From Gemmatimonadota bacterium (lineage in GTDB: Bacteria > Gemmatimonadota > Gemmatimonadetes > Palauibacterales > Palauibacteraceae): a stretch of 64,000 nucleotides of DNA. The notes under the pieces are model-generated. The model did not search any database and was not told where the DNA came from. It was given only the letters and a program-made list of their open reading frames with translations. The position numbers and the translations under genes were made by a program. Below are positions 47,044-55,856 of the stretch, one piece after another. Within the stretch, counting starts at the first letter, position 1, and the number at the start of each line of letters is the position of its first letter. The stretch lies in contig JAJCZV010000022.1 in assembly GCA_029262175.1 (NCBI GenBank), positions 18,874 through 82,873 of the forward strand. Reading direction: 5' to 3'.

Positions 47044-49043
47044 AGGTCCGCCTGGGTGCGCTGTTTCTGCTGGCCGCGATGGCGCCACCGCTGCGCGCGC
47101 AGCAAGCGGCGAAAGTGGACACGACCGAGGCAAAGCCTGGCCGCGCGGTCACCGCGGGTGGTCCGGTCTTTCGGCTTCCCGAGTTGCGGGCGGTCGTGCG
47201 GCATCGGCAAGGCGCGCATGTGAGTCGATCGTTGGATCGAATCGAAGCGCGTTTGCGAGGCGAGACGGTGGGGGAGTGGTTAAGAGGTTTGCCGGGTCTG
47301 GTGGTCACGACGAGAGGGGTCGGCGGCTCCGAGAGCGTGTCGATTCGTGGGAGTCGATCGCAGGACGTCCGAGTCACGCTGGATGGGATCCCGTTGGCGG
47401 ATCCTTTGACGGGCGCGACCGACTTGTCCGGCATCCCGGCGTCCTCCATTCAGTCCGCGGCGGTGACCTCCGGGGCGGGGTCGGTGGTCGGCTGGGGTGG
47501 CACGGCCGGGTCGGTGGCCCTGAGGAGCCGGGATCCGGAGCCGGGCGTCCGAGTCCGCGGACTGGCGGGCTCATACGGTCAACTGGGGACCGAGTTGGAG
47601 GCGGGATGGCGATCGCAGGTCGGCGCAGTGGGACTCTTCGCGCGGTCGGCAGGGAGTCGCAACGACTACCTGTTCCGAAACCGGATCATGCCGGGGAATC
47701 CCCTGGAGCGGCGCGCCAACGCGGACGGCAGTTCGTGGAATATCTTGGCCCGTGCTTCGCTCGCTGCAGCCCCCGTGTCGGTGGTGGCGAGGGCGGATGG
47801 TTTGGAGCGAGGGGCCCCCGGCGGTATGGGCAACCACGTCTGGGACGAAGCCCGCTGGAAGGAGCGACACACGTCGGTCGCCGCGAGTTGGCGAGTCGGC
47901 TCGAACGGGCAGCTGGGACTGTCCTGGGCTCGACGTTCGACGCGTTTTCGTGATCGTCGCTTTGATACCGACGATGTACTGGATGCCGAAGAGGTGCTTC
48001 TTGCGGGCGAGGTCACGCTTCCGAGCGGATTCGAGCTGGACTGGGAAGGCTCCTGGGCGAACGTTTCCGGAGACCAGGTCGGGCCGACCCGGCGTTGGCG
48101 CGGAGGGCTGCGTGCCGCCCGAAGCGATGAGTTGGGCGGGGAGGTGACGCTGCTTTCTTCTTTGAGCCTGGATGGCGCCCGCGAAGGTCTGGCCCTCTCT
48201 CCATCGCTGGGAGCTCGCTGGGTCTTCCGACGCGGCTGGGAAGCGCGAGTCCGCGGATCCCAGGCGCGCCGGCTCCCGACCTTCGCCGACCTCTTCGTCC
48301 GCCCGGGAGCCGGCGTTCGCCCCAATGCCGACTTGCGGCCCGAGCGGGTGGTCCTCGACCTGGATCTCGGCGTCTCGCGGGAGGGCAGGTCCGGGTCGGT
48401 GACCGCGACCTTGTTTAGGCGAAAAACCCTGGACCCGATCATCTGGCTTCCGAGCGTCGTGGCGATTTGGTCGCCCCGCAACCTGGGCCAGCTCGACGCG
48501 ATGGGACTCGAGGTCGCGGGCGCCTGGCACGCGGGGGCCTGGCGCGTCGATGGAAGCGCCACTTGGCAGAGCAGTCACGTGACGTTCGACAACGGCGCCC
48601 AGAACTCGCTCCCGTATCAGCCCGCGCTCGCAGGAACCCTCGCGATCGGGCACGAGACGGAGCGGCGGGGAGTCCGCGGAGAGGTCGAGCTTGCCGGTCG
48701 ACGAGCGACCAGCATTCTGGGTCCGCACGACCTGAATCCGTACGGACTGTTGAACATTCGTGCCCGTCAAACGTTTCACCTAGTGGGCTACTCTGCCGAA
48801 GTCCAGTTCGGGATCCTCAATGCGCTCGGCGCGCCATACGAGCGCATCGAGCTGTTTCCCGAGCCGGGACGACGATTCGAGCTTGGCGTGAGCCTGTCCA
48901 CGAGAGGACAAAAACGCTTGCCTGGTGTCGGGCGGGATCAGAGCTTCCCCGTGGCGGCACCCGACCAGAACCGTCCGGCCGGAGCTGCCGAGAGCGGGAA
49001 CACGCCCACGCGAGATCGTGGCCTATACAACAGGAGAAGATGA
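47040..49043 (+). CDS. TonB-dependent outer-membrane receptor, BtuB-like by context
   Basis: 667 aa. A signal peptide (about 1-20, ending LRAQ) is followed by a plug domain at about 65-165 with TVGEWLRGLPGLVVTTRGVGG, SVSIRGSRSQDVRVTLDGIPL and SAAVTSGAGSVVGWGGTAGSV. The beta-barrel runs to about 620 and ends FELGVSLS. A charged tail of roughly 47 residues follows the last strand, which is unusual. ATGA overlap with btuD. The B12 substrate is inferred from riboswitch control and neighbours. Confidence 0.85.
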   Translation: MKVRLGALFLLAAMAPPLRAQQAAKVDTTEAKPGRAVTAGGPVFRLPELRAVVRHRQGAHVSRSLDRIEARLRGETVGEWLRGLPGLVVTTRGVGGSESVSIRGSRSQDVRVTLDGIPLADPLTGATDLSGIPASSIQSAAVTSGAGSVVGWGGTAGSVALRSRDPEPGVRVRGLAGSYGQLGTELEAGWRSQVGAVGLFARSAGSRNDYLFRNRIMPGNPLERRANADGSSWNILARASLAAAPVSVVARADGLERGAPGGMGNHVWDEARWKERHTSVAASWRVGSNGQLGLSWARRSTRFRDRRFDTDDVLDAEEVLLAGEVTLPSGFELDWEGSWANVSGDQVGPTRRWRGGLRAARSDELGGEVTLLSSLSLDGAREGLALSPSLGARWVFRRGWEARVRGSQARRLPTFADLFVRPGAGVRPNADLRPERVVLDLDLGVSREGRSGSVTATLFRRKTLDPIIWLPSVVAIWSPRNLGQLDAMGLEVAGAWHAGAWRVDGSATWQSSHVTFDNGAQNSLPYQPALAGTLAIGHETERRGVRGEVELAGRRATSILGPHDLNPYGLLNIRARQTFHLVGYSAEVQFGILNALGAPYERIELFPEPGRRFELGVSLSTRGQKRLPGVGRDQSFPVAAPDQNRPAGAAESGNTPTRDRGLYNRRR

Positions 49044-49044
49044 G

Positions 49045-50172
49045 ATGAGGGGTTTGAAGTGGGTGTGTAGTATCGCGGTAGCGCTCGCGTTCGCGGGCTG
49101 TAACGAGTCCGTGGGACCGGGTGGCAACACTACGCCGACGCGTGGCGACATCATTGTCCTGAACTCGCTCTCCAAGACGCTGCAACAGTTCAACATTATC
49201 GACGACCGTCTCGTACGGTTTGGGACCGACAAACAACTGGGCGCGAACTTCGACGGCGAGTCTTTCGATTTTATTCAGGATCTTTTCGTGACCACGACGA
49301 GCGCGTTCGGGGGCAGTCAGATCTTGTTCGGAAACCTCGCTGGGGACGAACTTCTGATCACGACGTTTCCGGGGTCGCTTCCGACTCTGGCCGACGCCGG
49401 GCGCGCGACGATCATTCTCGATGGAGCGGCCAACGCCGGTGCCCTTGTCCCGGCGCGGGCCAGAAACGAGGTCTACCTCGCGTTTCCGGGAAACGCGCTC
49501 GCACAGGTGCTCGCCAGTGACGTCGGCGAGTTTGTCGAGCGGGTCATTCCGGCTGGCGATTTCATCGTGAGCATTGACGCAAACCTGGATGACATCGGTG
49601 GCACTTTTGCGCCGTTGGGTCCTCCGAAGATGACGCTACACGACAACGTCTCGGGTGACTTCTTCGACTCTATCGATCTCGATGCCGCCTCGGTGGGTGC
49701 GATCGATGCCATCACCTTGGGCGATGAACTCGTGTTTCTCGCGGGCGGTGGGTTCGATCCTGTGACGTTCGAGGCCGCGGGCGATGGATCGCTTGCGCTG
49801 ATCAATGTCTCGGACCGCGGCCTCCAAGTGACGACACCGCTCGGCGGAAACGGACTGAGCATGGAGGCGGGGCGGAACGGTCAGATGTACATCGTCCGTA
49901 CGAAGGGCGCGAACACCCTCGAGACGGATGTCCTTCGGTACAACTTCACGATCCGTCAATTCGAGCGAGGTCCTACGAATCCGATTCAACCGCTGGACAG
50001 CGACGGTTCCAACCTGAGCTGTCGGGCGGTTACGGCGCGGGTCACCGGCGAGCTCTTCTGCCTCACCTTCGAAGCCAGTTCGCAGGGACGTCTCGTTCGT
50101 TTGACGGAAGACGGCGTTTACGTCGATGAGATTGCCGTCGGGGCGGGTGCCACCGACATCGGGCTACGGTAG
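49045..50172 (+). CDS. Secreted lipoprotein with beta-propeller-like repeats, possible B12 surface capture protein
   Basis: 375 aa. Lipoprotein signal with AFAGC. The mature protein is rich in short beta-strand segments (GDIIVLNSLSKTLQQFNI, RNEVYLAFPGN, NGQMYIVRTKG, TGELFCLTFE, GRLVRLTEDG) as in YncE-like propellers. The good site AGGAGA lies 2 nt behind the receptor stop, so it is in the B12 operon. In Bacteroides, BtuG is a propeller lipoprotein that binds B12 on BtuB; this could be an analogue. No sequence motif proves it. Confidence 0.6.
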   Translation: MRGLKWVCSIAVALAFAGCNESVGPGGNTTPTRGDIIVLNSLSKTLQQFNIIDDRLVRFGTDKQLGANFDGESFDFIQDLFVTTTSAFGGSQILFGNLAGDELLITTFPGSLPTLADAGRATIILDGAANAGALVPARARNEVYLAFPGNALAQVLASDVGEFVERVIPAGDFIVSIDANLDDIGGTFAPLGPPKMTLHDNVSGDFFDSIDLDAASVGAIDAITLGDELVFLAGGGFDPVTFEAAGDGSLALINVSDRGLQVTTPLGGNGLSMEAGRNGQMYIVRTKGANTLETDVLRYNFTIRQFERGPTNPIQPLDSDGSNLSCRAVTARVTGELFCLTFEASSQGRLVRLTEDGVYVDEIAVGAGATDIGLR

Positions 50173-50197
50173 GCCATCAAAAAGGCTGTCTCTGATC

Positions 50198-50923
50198 GTG
50201 GGACTGTCGACCACACGCGCGGTCGTCCTACAGACGTATCGCTATAGCGACACGAGCAAGATCCTTCGGCTCATGACGGTGGAATTCGGCCCGTGCTCCG
50301 CGCTGGCGCGCGGAGCGCTGCGGCCGAAAAGCCGCTACGGAGGGCTGCTCGAGCCGTTTGTCGAGGGCGAGGTCACCCTCTACACGAAGGATGGCCGAGA
50401 TCTCCACACCCTCTCGGACTTTGAGCTGATTCGGGAATGGCGAGGGCTCGGATCCGCGCTGGACCTGTTTACGGTCGCGTCGGCGCTTTGCGAGTTGGTG
50501 ATGCGCCTGGCCCCCGAGCACCGCGATGACGAGCTCTACGGTGCGCTCACCACGGGGCTCGCCCAGCTACATGCACAAGCCGAGGCAGGACGGGTCACGG
50601 GCGGCCTGGAACACGTGTGGGCACTCGTCAATACGCTCGGTTTTCGTCCCGAACTCGATCAATGCGTGGCCTGCGGGCGGGCCGTGGGATCCGAGCGCGC
50701 GCGGTTCGACTACGCCGCGGGAGGGCTCCAGTGTGAGCATTGTGCCCCGTCGCGCGACGGGTTGGATGCCCAGGATATCCGCGACTTGAGGGCGCTGGTC
50801 GATGGGCAAGCGCTGACCGGCGGCAGTGGACGGCAAGCGCGTTGGCTGGCCGATTTTATTCGGTACCATCTCTCCGAGGGCGCCGTGTTGAAATCCTTGC
50901 CGTTTCTCCGCGAACTCCAGTGA
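50198..50923 (+). CDS. recO: DNA repair protein RecO
   Basis: 241 aa. The N-terminal OB-fold has TTRAVVLQTYRYSDTSKILRL and GALRPKSRYGGLLEPF. The C-terminal zinc site is CVACG ... CEHC. Helps load RecA with RecFR. The GTG start gives the typical short N-terminus (MGLSTTRAVVLQ); no strong Shine-Dalgarno. It lies between the btu operon and selB. Confidence 0.93.
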   Translation: MGLSTTRAVVLQTYRYSDTSKILRLMTVEFGPCSALARGALRPKSRYGGLLEPFVEGEVTLYTKDGRDLHTLSDFELIREWRGLGSALDLFTVASALCELVMRLAPEHRDDELYGALTTGLAQLHAQAEAGRVTGGLEHVWALVNTLGFRPELDQCVACGRAVGSERARFDYAAGGLQCEHCAPSRDGLDAQDIRDLRALVDGQALTGGSGRQARWLADFIRYHLSEGAVLKSLPFLRELQ

Positions 50924-50930
50924 CGACGCC

Positions 50931-52820
50931 GTGAGCGAACGGCGGGGGATCGTCATCGGCACGGCTGGGCACGTCGATCACGGAAAGACTTCGCTCGTGC
51001 GCGCATTGACCGGCGTCGAAACGGACCGGTGGCGAGAAGAGCGCGAGCGCGGTCTGACGATCGATATCGGCTTTGCCCCGTTGGCCCTGGACGACTCGCA
51101 CGAGGTCGGCATGGTCGACGTGCCAGGTCACGAGGATTTTCTCAAGAACATGTTGGCGGGCGCGACCGGGATCGACGTGCTTCTCCTGGTCGTCGCGGCA
51201 GATGAAGGCCCAATGCCGCAGACGCGCGAGCACCTCGCGATCGCGGAGATGCTAAACGTAAGGCTTGGCGTTGTCGCGCTGACCAAGACCGACAACGTCG
51301 ACGAGGAGTGGCTCGAACTCGCACAGGACACGACGCGCGAACTTCTCGACGCGACACCTGGCAGGAAGACCTGGCCCATCGTTCCCGTGTCCGCCAAGAC
51401 CGGTGAAGGGATGGAAGAATTGAGAGCGGTCCTCCGCGAGTCGTTGACTCGAGTCGACGCTCGTCGTGGCGACGATGTATTCCGGCTTCCGGTGGACCGA
51501 GTGTTCTCCATCCACGGGACCGGTACGGTCGTAACGGGCACGGTCTGGAGTGGGGCCGTCGAAGTCGGAGAAACCCTTCGAGTGTTTCCGGGTGAGTCCT
51601 CGGTGCGCATCCGCGGCCTCCAGGTGCATGACGAGACCCGGTCGAAAGTCACGGCGGGTCGGCGGTGTGCTTTTGCGCTTGTCGGCGTCAGCCCGTCCGA
51701 CGTGGCGCGTGGCAGCGTCCTGGTTTCGGACCCCGCGTGGCGAGAGTCGCACAGGTTGGGCGTTCGTCTGTCGTCACTCGGTGCGTCCGCGCGTTCCATC
51801 GAACACGGTCAACGTGTGCGGGTCTATCTCGGGACCCGCGAAGTGATGGCGCGGGTGCTTACGCCTCGACGAACGGACCACGCCCCCGGCGAGGTCGGAT
51901 GGGCGGTGTTGGATCTCGAAGCGCCCTTGGTCGCTCGAGCCAAGGATCGCGCGATCCTCCGCTTCTACTCGCCGGTCCACACGATCGGCGGCATCGAGGT
52001 CGCAGAACACGATCCGCCGAGGTTTTGGGACGACCGTACCCCGAGATGGGGGGAGATTCTCGATGGAAGTGCCGCGGACGCGTTTCGGGCCGCAACCGAG
52101 CTTGCGGGACTCAGCGGCCTCCCAGCCGATGTCGTTCCGCTAGCGTTGGGTCGCCCTGCGAGCGAGATCGACGCGTCGGCAGGAGAGGCTGGGGTACGGC
52201 GGATCGGCTCGCGCTGGTTCTCGGTCGCGGCGGGTGACGACGCGGTTACCGCTGTCGAGGCCGCCATGTCCCGGCTCCATCTGGCGGATCGACGAGCCGC
52301 GGCGATCTCGAAAGAAGCGGTTCGGTCGGCCCTCGATGGGGTGTGTGCCCTCGAACTCGTCGAACTGGCCATCGAAAGTCTTCTCGCACGTGGTGTCCTG
52401 GTGGAGGATGGTCCACGGCTTGCCCGAGCGGACCATGCGCCCGAGCTGACGAAAGGGGAGCTCGAAGCACAGAGCCGACTCGAGGCGGCGATCGTCGACG
52501 GGGGGCTGCAGCCGCCGACGGTCGGAGATCTCGCAAAGACGTTGGGGCTGGCGCGGCCCGTGCTCGATGACTTGCTGCGCTTGCTTCAGGAGGGGGGCGT
52601 GACCCGAGCTGTAACACCGGAGATTCACGTGAGCGCTCGCGCCCTGGATGACATGACCGAGCAAGTGCGGGAATTGCTTGCCGATCAATCGGCCGCACCT
52701 CCCACGGTGTTCAAGACCGCGTTTCGGCTGTCGAGGAAATACCTCATTCCTCTTTTGGAGTATCTTGATCGGGAGGGAGTCACGAGGCGCACGGCGGAAG
52801 GCCGGGTGCTGGTCGGCTAG
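50931..52820 (+). CDS. selB: Selenocysteine-specific elongation factor SelB
   Basis: 629 aa. The G domain has [46 protein letters not shown] and LTKTDNVD. Domain 2 has [18 protein letters not shown]. The C-terminal winged-helix domains (about 440-629) would bind the SECIS hairpin; the last ends [22 protein letters not shown] start 7 nt after the recO stop. It works with selA at the window start and tRNA-Sec at 58.1 kb. Confidence 0.95.
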   Translation: MSERRGIVIGTAGHVDHGKTSLVRALTGVETDRWREERERGLTIDIGFAPLALDDSHEVGMVDVPGHEDFLKNMLAGATGIDVLLLVVAADEGPMPQTREHLAIAEMLNVRLGVVALTKTDNVDEEWLELAQDTTRELLDATPGRKTWPIVPVSAKTGEGMEELRAVLRESLTRVDARRGDDVFRLPVDRVFSIHGTGTVVTGTVWSGAVEVGETLRVFPGESSVRIRGLQVHDETRSKVTAGRRCAFALVGVSPSDVARGSVLVSDPAWRESHRLGVRLSSLGASARSIEHGQRVRVYLGTREVMARVLTPRRTDHAPGEVGWAVLDLEAPLVARAKDRAILRFYSPVHTIGGIEVAEHDPPRFWDDRTPRWGEILDGSAADAFRAATELAGLSGLPADVVPLALGRPASEIDASAGEAGVRRIGSRWFSVAAGDDAVTAVEAAMSRLHLADRRAAAISKEAVRSALDGVCALELVELAIESLLARGVLVEDGPRLARADHAPELTKGELEAQSRLEAAIVDGGLQPPTVGDLAKTLGLARPVLDDLLRLLQEGGVTRAVTPEIHVSARALDDMTEQVRELLADQSAAPPTVFKTAFRLSRKYLIPLLEYLDREGVTRRTAEGRVLVG

Positions 52821-52835
52821 CGCGGTCGGCTAGCG
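52811..52835 (+). repeat. 12-bp tandem duplication over the selB stop codon
   Basis: GGTCGGCTAGCG occurs at 52811-52822 and again at 52824-52835, separated by one C. The first copy contains the selB stop (TAG). Looks like replication slippage at the 3' end. Confidence 0.7.
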
Positions 52836-52857
52836 TTGTCCTGAGAATTGGCCGGGG

Positions 52858-53214
52858 CTAGTCGAGGTGGTACAAGAAGCGTCCGCAGTGGTCGCAGGAC
52901 TCCACACGCCGGTTCCTACCGGTCTCGGATGCCCGTGCCGTCGAGATCGCCACGAAGCACCCATAGCAGATGCCATTGATCACAGGTGCCACCACGCGCG
53001 GGCCCTTGCCGGTCACGAGTTGATAGCGCTTTCGCACGCCCTCTTCGAGTCGCCCCTCCAGTTCCAGGACCTTCTCGTCGAGGCTGCTGATCGCGTCCTC
53101 CACTTTGATGTCGAAGACGTCGGACTCCATGTCGCCCAGCGTGCCATCAGCTAGGCCGCCGCGCTGCATCTGCAGATCTTGGATTTCGAGCAGAAGCTCG
53201 AGCTGGGGGTGCAT
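52858..53214 (-). CDS. C4-type zinc-ribbon protein with coiled coil
   Basis: 118 aa. A helical, likely coiled-coil N-terminus (about 1-70, Leu/Glu/Arg-rich) is followed by a zinc ribbon GICYGCF ... CDHCGRFLYH. Resembles the zf-RING_7 / C4 zinc-ribbon family, shorter than the usual about 240 aa. Its ATG overlaps the ptsN stop by 1 nt (TGATG), so it is coupled to ptsN. Function unknown. Confidence 0.75.
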   Translation of the reverse strand: MHPQLELLLEIQDLQMQRGGLADGTLGDMESDVFDIKVEDAISSLDEKVLELEGRLEEGVRKRYQLVTGKGPRVVAPVINGICYGCFVAISTARASETGRNRRVESCDHCGRFLYHLD

Positions 53215-53666
53215 CAGATCCCTTTGCTTTCGAGCAGTTCGATCAACTCTTGGGGATTGCTGAGAGCGGCGAGGGCGTCCGGTACGTCGGCCTCCTTGCT
53301 AAATTGGGCGATCTTGCCGAGGACAGGCAGATACTGATTCGAGACCTCCAGCGGAGGGGCCACGATCAGGAACACGTATCGTGCCGGTTTCTCATCAATG
53401 GCCTTGAAGTCGAGCCCGGAGATCTTTCGACCAAACGCAATGCGGAGTCGTGTCACCACCAATGACCGACAATGGGGAATCGCGATGCCCCGGCCGATGC
53501 CCGTCGAGCCCAGGTTCTCGCGACGCTTGAGCATCTTGAAGAGAATTCCGTCAGACTTTTCGTCGAGTCCGAAACACGCCACTAGCTCCTTCAGGGCGTC
53601 GTCTTTGGTTTCCGCCTCGAGGTCGAGCTTTATGGCTTCCGTGGAAAAGAAGTCGCGCAACTTCAT
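53214..53666 (-). CDS. ptsN: PTS EIIA of the fructose/nitrogen type (PtsN-like)
   Basis: 150 aa. The phosphoacceptor His65 is in RGIAIPHCRS; other parts are KDDALKELVACF and ENLGSTGIGRG. Regulatory EIIA-Ntr proteins have this form. A strong GGGAGGAG ribosome-binding site precedes the ATG. No rpoN, hpf, PtsP or NPr gene is nearby. The HPr and EI at 39.9-42 kb may phosphorylate it. Divergent from the tmRNA. Confidence 0.88.
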   Translation of the reverse strand: MKLRDFFSTEAIKLDLEAETKDDALKELVACFGLDEKSDGILFKMLKRRENLGSTGIGRGIAIPHCRSLVVTRLRIAFGRKISGLDFKAIDEKPARYVFLIVAPPLEVSNQYLPVLGKIAQFSKEADVPDALAALSNPQELIELLESKGI

Positions 53667-53850
53667 ATCTATTATCTCCTCCCCCGACCGTCCCGGGGGG
53701 ATGTCGTTCGCGGGGGCTTCGCGTCGGTGGTCCCGACCCGGAGCGTACCCGAGTATAGGGGGTCCGGAACTTGCGCGGAACCAGGCTCACACCGACCGTG
53801 TATATGTAGCCACGTAGGGAGACCTGCGTGGTTTCGGCTGATTGAAAATT

Positions 53851-54217
53851 GGGGGCGACATGGCTTCGACGTGTTCACTTGAAGCCGCGGTAGCGTGTCG
53901 AGGTACTCGGATCCTCGTTAAACCCTGGGAAAACTCTTAATTGCCAACGACGGTATGGCTCTGGCCGCGTAAACTTACGTAGCCCGTCCCTTGGAAGGTC
54001 CCGGCCCGAGGACCTCCCTGTGGGCGACGATAAATCGGGCTGGTCACTGAAGCGGGTCGCGCGCGGATGTGACGAGATTGCGGGGGTACCCGCATTGCGA
54101 CTGGTCGACGAGGGGTCGTTCGTGAACCTCACGTAGGCAAGATCTAATCGCGAACTACGCACGAAGAGACCGTGGTAGATGGGCTCGCGGACGCGGGTTC
54201 GATTCCCGCCGCCTCCA
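53851..54217 (+). ncRNA. ssrA: tmRNA (transfer-messenger RNA)
   Basis: The 5' end GGGGGCGACATGGCTTCGACG and 3' end with T-arm GCGGG-TTCGATT-CCCGC are diagnostic. The acceptor GGGGGCG (53851-53857) pairs with CGCCTCC (54210-54216), discriminator A at 54217. CCA is not encoded; CTT follows. The tag reading frame is 53943-53972. Rescues stalled ribosomes with SmpB. Confidence 0.95.
53943..53972 (+). CDS. tmRNA proteolysis tag ORF
   Basis: GCC AAC GAC GGT ATG GCT CTG GCC GCG TAA encodes ANDGMALAA. This is preceded in the tagged protein by the alanine carried by tmRNA. The AND start and ALAA end are conserved degron features. With nine encoded residues it is one shorter than the E. coli tag. Confidence 0.85.
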   Translation, partial: ANDGMALAA

Positions 54218-54225
54218 CTTTTTTT

Positions 54226-54259
54226 CCCGAGGCGTCTTCACGGGCGCCTCGGGTTTTTT
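54226..54259 (+). terminator. Rho-independent terminator of tmRNA
   Basis: A perfect 9-bp stem CCCGAGGCG / CGCCTCGGG, 10-nt loop, followed by TTTTTT. It stands between tmRNA and greA. Confidence 0.9.
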
Positions 54260-54298
54260 ATTTCTGATAACCGGGGCTTCCCCGGCTCGAGAGAACCG

Positions 54299-54775
54299 AT
54301 GTTGGAAGAGCTGAAGCAGAAGCTGTCGGATGAGGTGTCGGGGTTGATCCACGAATTGAACGTGGTTCTCCCCAAGCAGATCGAGACGGCGGTGGGGCAC
54401 GGAGACCTCAAAGAGAACTCCGAGTATCACGCGGCGCTCGAACGGCAGGGGTTTGTCCGCGCGCGAATCGACTATCTGGGTCGACGGATGTCGCAGCTCA
54501 ATGACATCGACGTCGAGCACGTCGCCACCGATCGCGTGGGTTTCGGGTCGGAGGTCAAAGTCAGAGATCTGGAGGACGACGAGATCGAAGTGTTCAAGGT
54601 GACCCTGGGCGAGAATCTCGATTTCGACAAGAACGAAATCTCGATGGACTCCCCGCTCGGGCAGGCGCTGCTCGGGAAATATGTTGGCGACACGGCGACG
54701 GCCGCCCTTCCTGGCGGAGAGCGCGAATTCGAAGTGCTGGAACTCGCCACGATCCACGATCAACCCGAAGTCTAG
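54299..54775 (+). CDS. greA: Transcription elongation factor GreA
   Basis: 158 aa. The N-terminal coiled coil carries GHGDLKENSEYHAALERQ with the acidic tip residues; the C-terminal FKBP-like domain has SMDSPLGQALLGKYVGD and ELATI. Restarts backtracked RNA polymerase. ATG 54299 is the first after the terminator; the frame also runs back into tmRNA, which was ignored. Confidence 0.94.
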   Translation: MLEELKQKLSDEVSGLIHELNVVLPKQIETAVGHGDLKENSEYHAALERQGFVRARIDYLGRRMSQLNDIDVEHVATDRVGFGSEVKVRDLEDDEIEVFKVTLGENLDFDKNEISMDSPLGQALLGKYVGDTATAALPGGEREFEVLELATIHDQPEV

Positions 54776-54791
54776 TCGGCGTCTAGTCGGC
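54770..54791 (+). repeat. 11-bp tandem duplication over the greA stop codon
   Basis: GTCTAGTCGGC is repeated exactly at 54770-54780 and 54781-54791; the first copy holds the TAG stop. Similar in kind to the duplication at the selB stop. Confidence 0.75.
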
Positions 54792-54812
54792 CGAGGGTCT
54801 GTCGACCTTGGT

Positions 54813-55793
54813 CTAGAACACTTTGATCGGCGGGATAAACTTCTTCGGGTTGGCCCGAATGTCGGCGAGCAACGCATTGAGATCGACCACGACTTTGAGG
54901 AACTCCTCATAGAGCTGGTCGTCGGTGACGAGCCGACCGACCGAACCCTCTCCGCTCGTCACGGCGGCCAATAGGGAATCCGCGCGCAGCGCCGAAGACG
55001 CCAACGCGACATACAAAGAGTCCGATCGGATGAGTCGACCGAGGCTTCCCTCACCGTCGACGACGGCCGCGGTCACCGAATCCATTCGGGCGGTCGCCGA
55101 CACGAGTCGATCGTAGAGGTCGTCGTCCTGTAGAAGTCGCCCGAGGACCCCCTCGCCGGCGGCCACCGGTCCGACGAGTGCGTTCAGGCTGGAGTTGAGG
55201 TCGACGAGCCCCCCGTAGAGCGCGTCATCGACCAACAGTTGGCCGAGGCTGCCCTCACCCGCAGCCACGCGACCCAGCGTCTGCGTGAGGTCGTCCGAAA
55301 GCGTGGTCAGGCTCTGGACGGCATCGGCGGCCTGACCGAGAAGCTCCTCGTAGCTCAGGGCCGGCGCCGCCCCGAGCGTGTCACCGTCGGCGAGCACCGC
55401 AAAATCGAGCGAACCCGGCTGGATATCGATCACCTTGTCGCCGAGCAGGCCTTCGGTCCGCACGCGCGCACGCGAATCGCCTCTGATCTGATCCCGCACC
55501 TCGATATTGATCCCGAGCGACACGGTCACGGCCTCACCTGTCGGCGGCCGATCCTCGGGGCGGATGAACTCGACCCGGTCCACCTGTCCTACGCTCTGTC
55601 CGGCTACCTGTACTTGTGCCCCCCGCACCAATCCGGAAGCGGATTCCATCAGAGTGACAAGACGGTAGCGAGAGCCGAATACGTCGCCGATTTGACCTAT
55701 GAAGAACACCCCGACCGCGAGAATCGCAAGCGACAAAAGGATGACGAAACCGACTCGTACTTGATCCCAGGTGATGGGATTGGATCGTCGCAT
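54813..55793 (-). CDS. mlaD: MlaD-like MCE-domain lipid-transport protein
   Basis: 326 aa. An N-terminal membrane helix (about 15-36) is followed by an MCE domain (about 40-125) with VRGAQVQVAGQSVGQVDRVEF and RVRTEGLLGDKVIDIQPGS. Residues 177-312 hold four exact-period 34-residue repeats of the form GEGSLGRLLxDDxLYxxL. Periplasmic phospholipid carrier working with mlaE and mlaF encoded upstream on the same strand. Confidence 0.9.
   Translation of the reverse strand: MRRSNPITWDQVRVGFVILLSLAILAVGVFFIGQIGDVFGSRYRLVTLMESASGLVRGAQVQVAGQSVGQVDRVEFIRPEDRPPTGEAVTVSLGINIEVRDQIRGDSRARVRTEGLLGDKVIDIQPGSLDFAVLADGDTLGAAPALSYEELLGQAADAVQSLTTLSDDLTQTLGRVAAGEGSLGQLLVDDALYGGLVDLNSSLNALVGPVAAGEGVLGRLLQDDDLYDRLVSATARMDSVTAAVVDGEGSLGRLIRSDSLYVALASSALRADSLLAAVTSGEGSVGRLVTDDQLYEEFLKVVVDLNALLADIRANPKKFIPPIKVF
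54858..55265 (-). repeat. Four 34-codon repeats inside mlaD
   Basis: GEG motifs recur at residues 179, 213, 247 and 281, an exact 34-residue period (102 bp). The C-terminal repeat keeps GEGSVGRLVTDDQLY. Similar GEGTLGKLL repeats are seen in other MCE proteins. Confidence 0.85.
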
Positions 55794-55856
55794 GGTCTTA
55801 GGTGCGCCTTGTCATTCTGAGTGCGGTCGGTCCCGGAATGCGTCCAAATCTCTCCC

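Noticed and set aside
46108..47133. Long minus-strand ORF opposite btuD
   Set aside because: Shadow of the ATP-binding protein; Arg/Pro-rich translation without domains.
54179..54298. Upstream extension of greA
   Set aside because: It runs through tmRNA and its terminator; ATG 54299 gives the normal GreA length.
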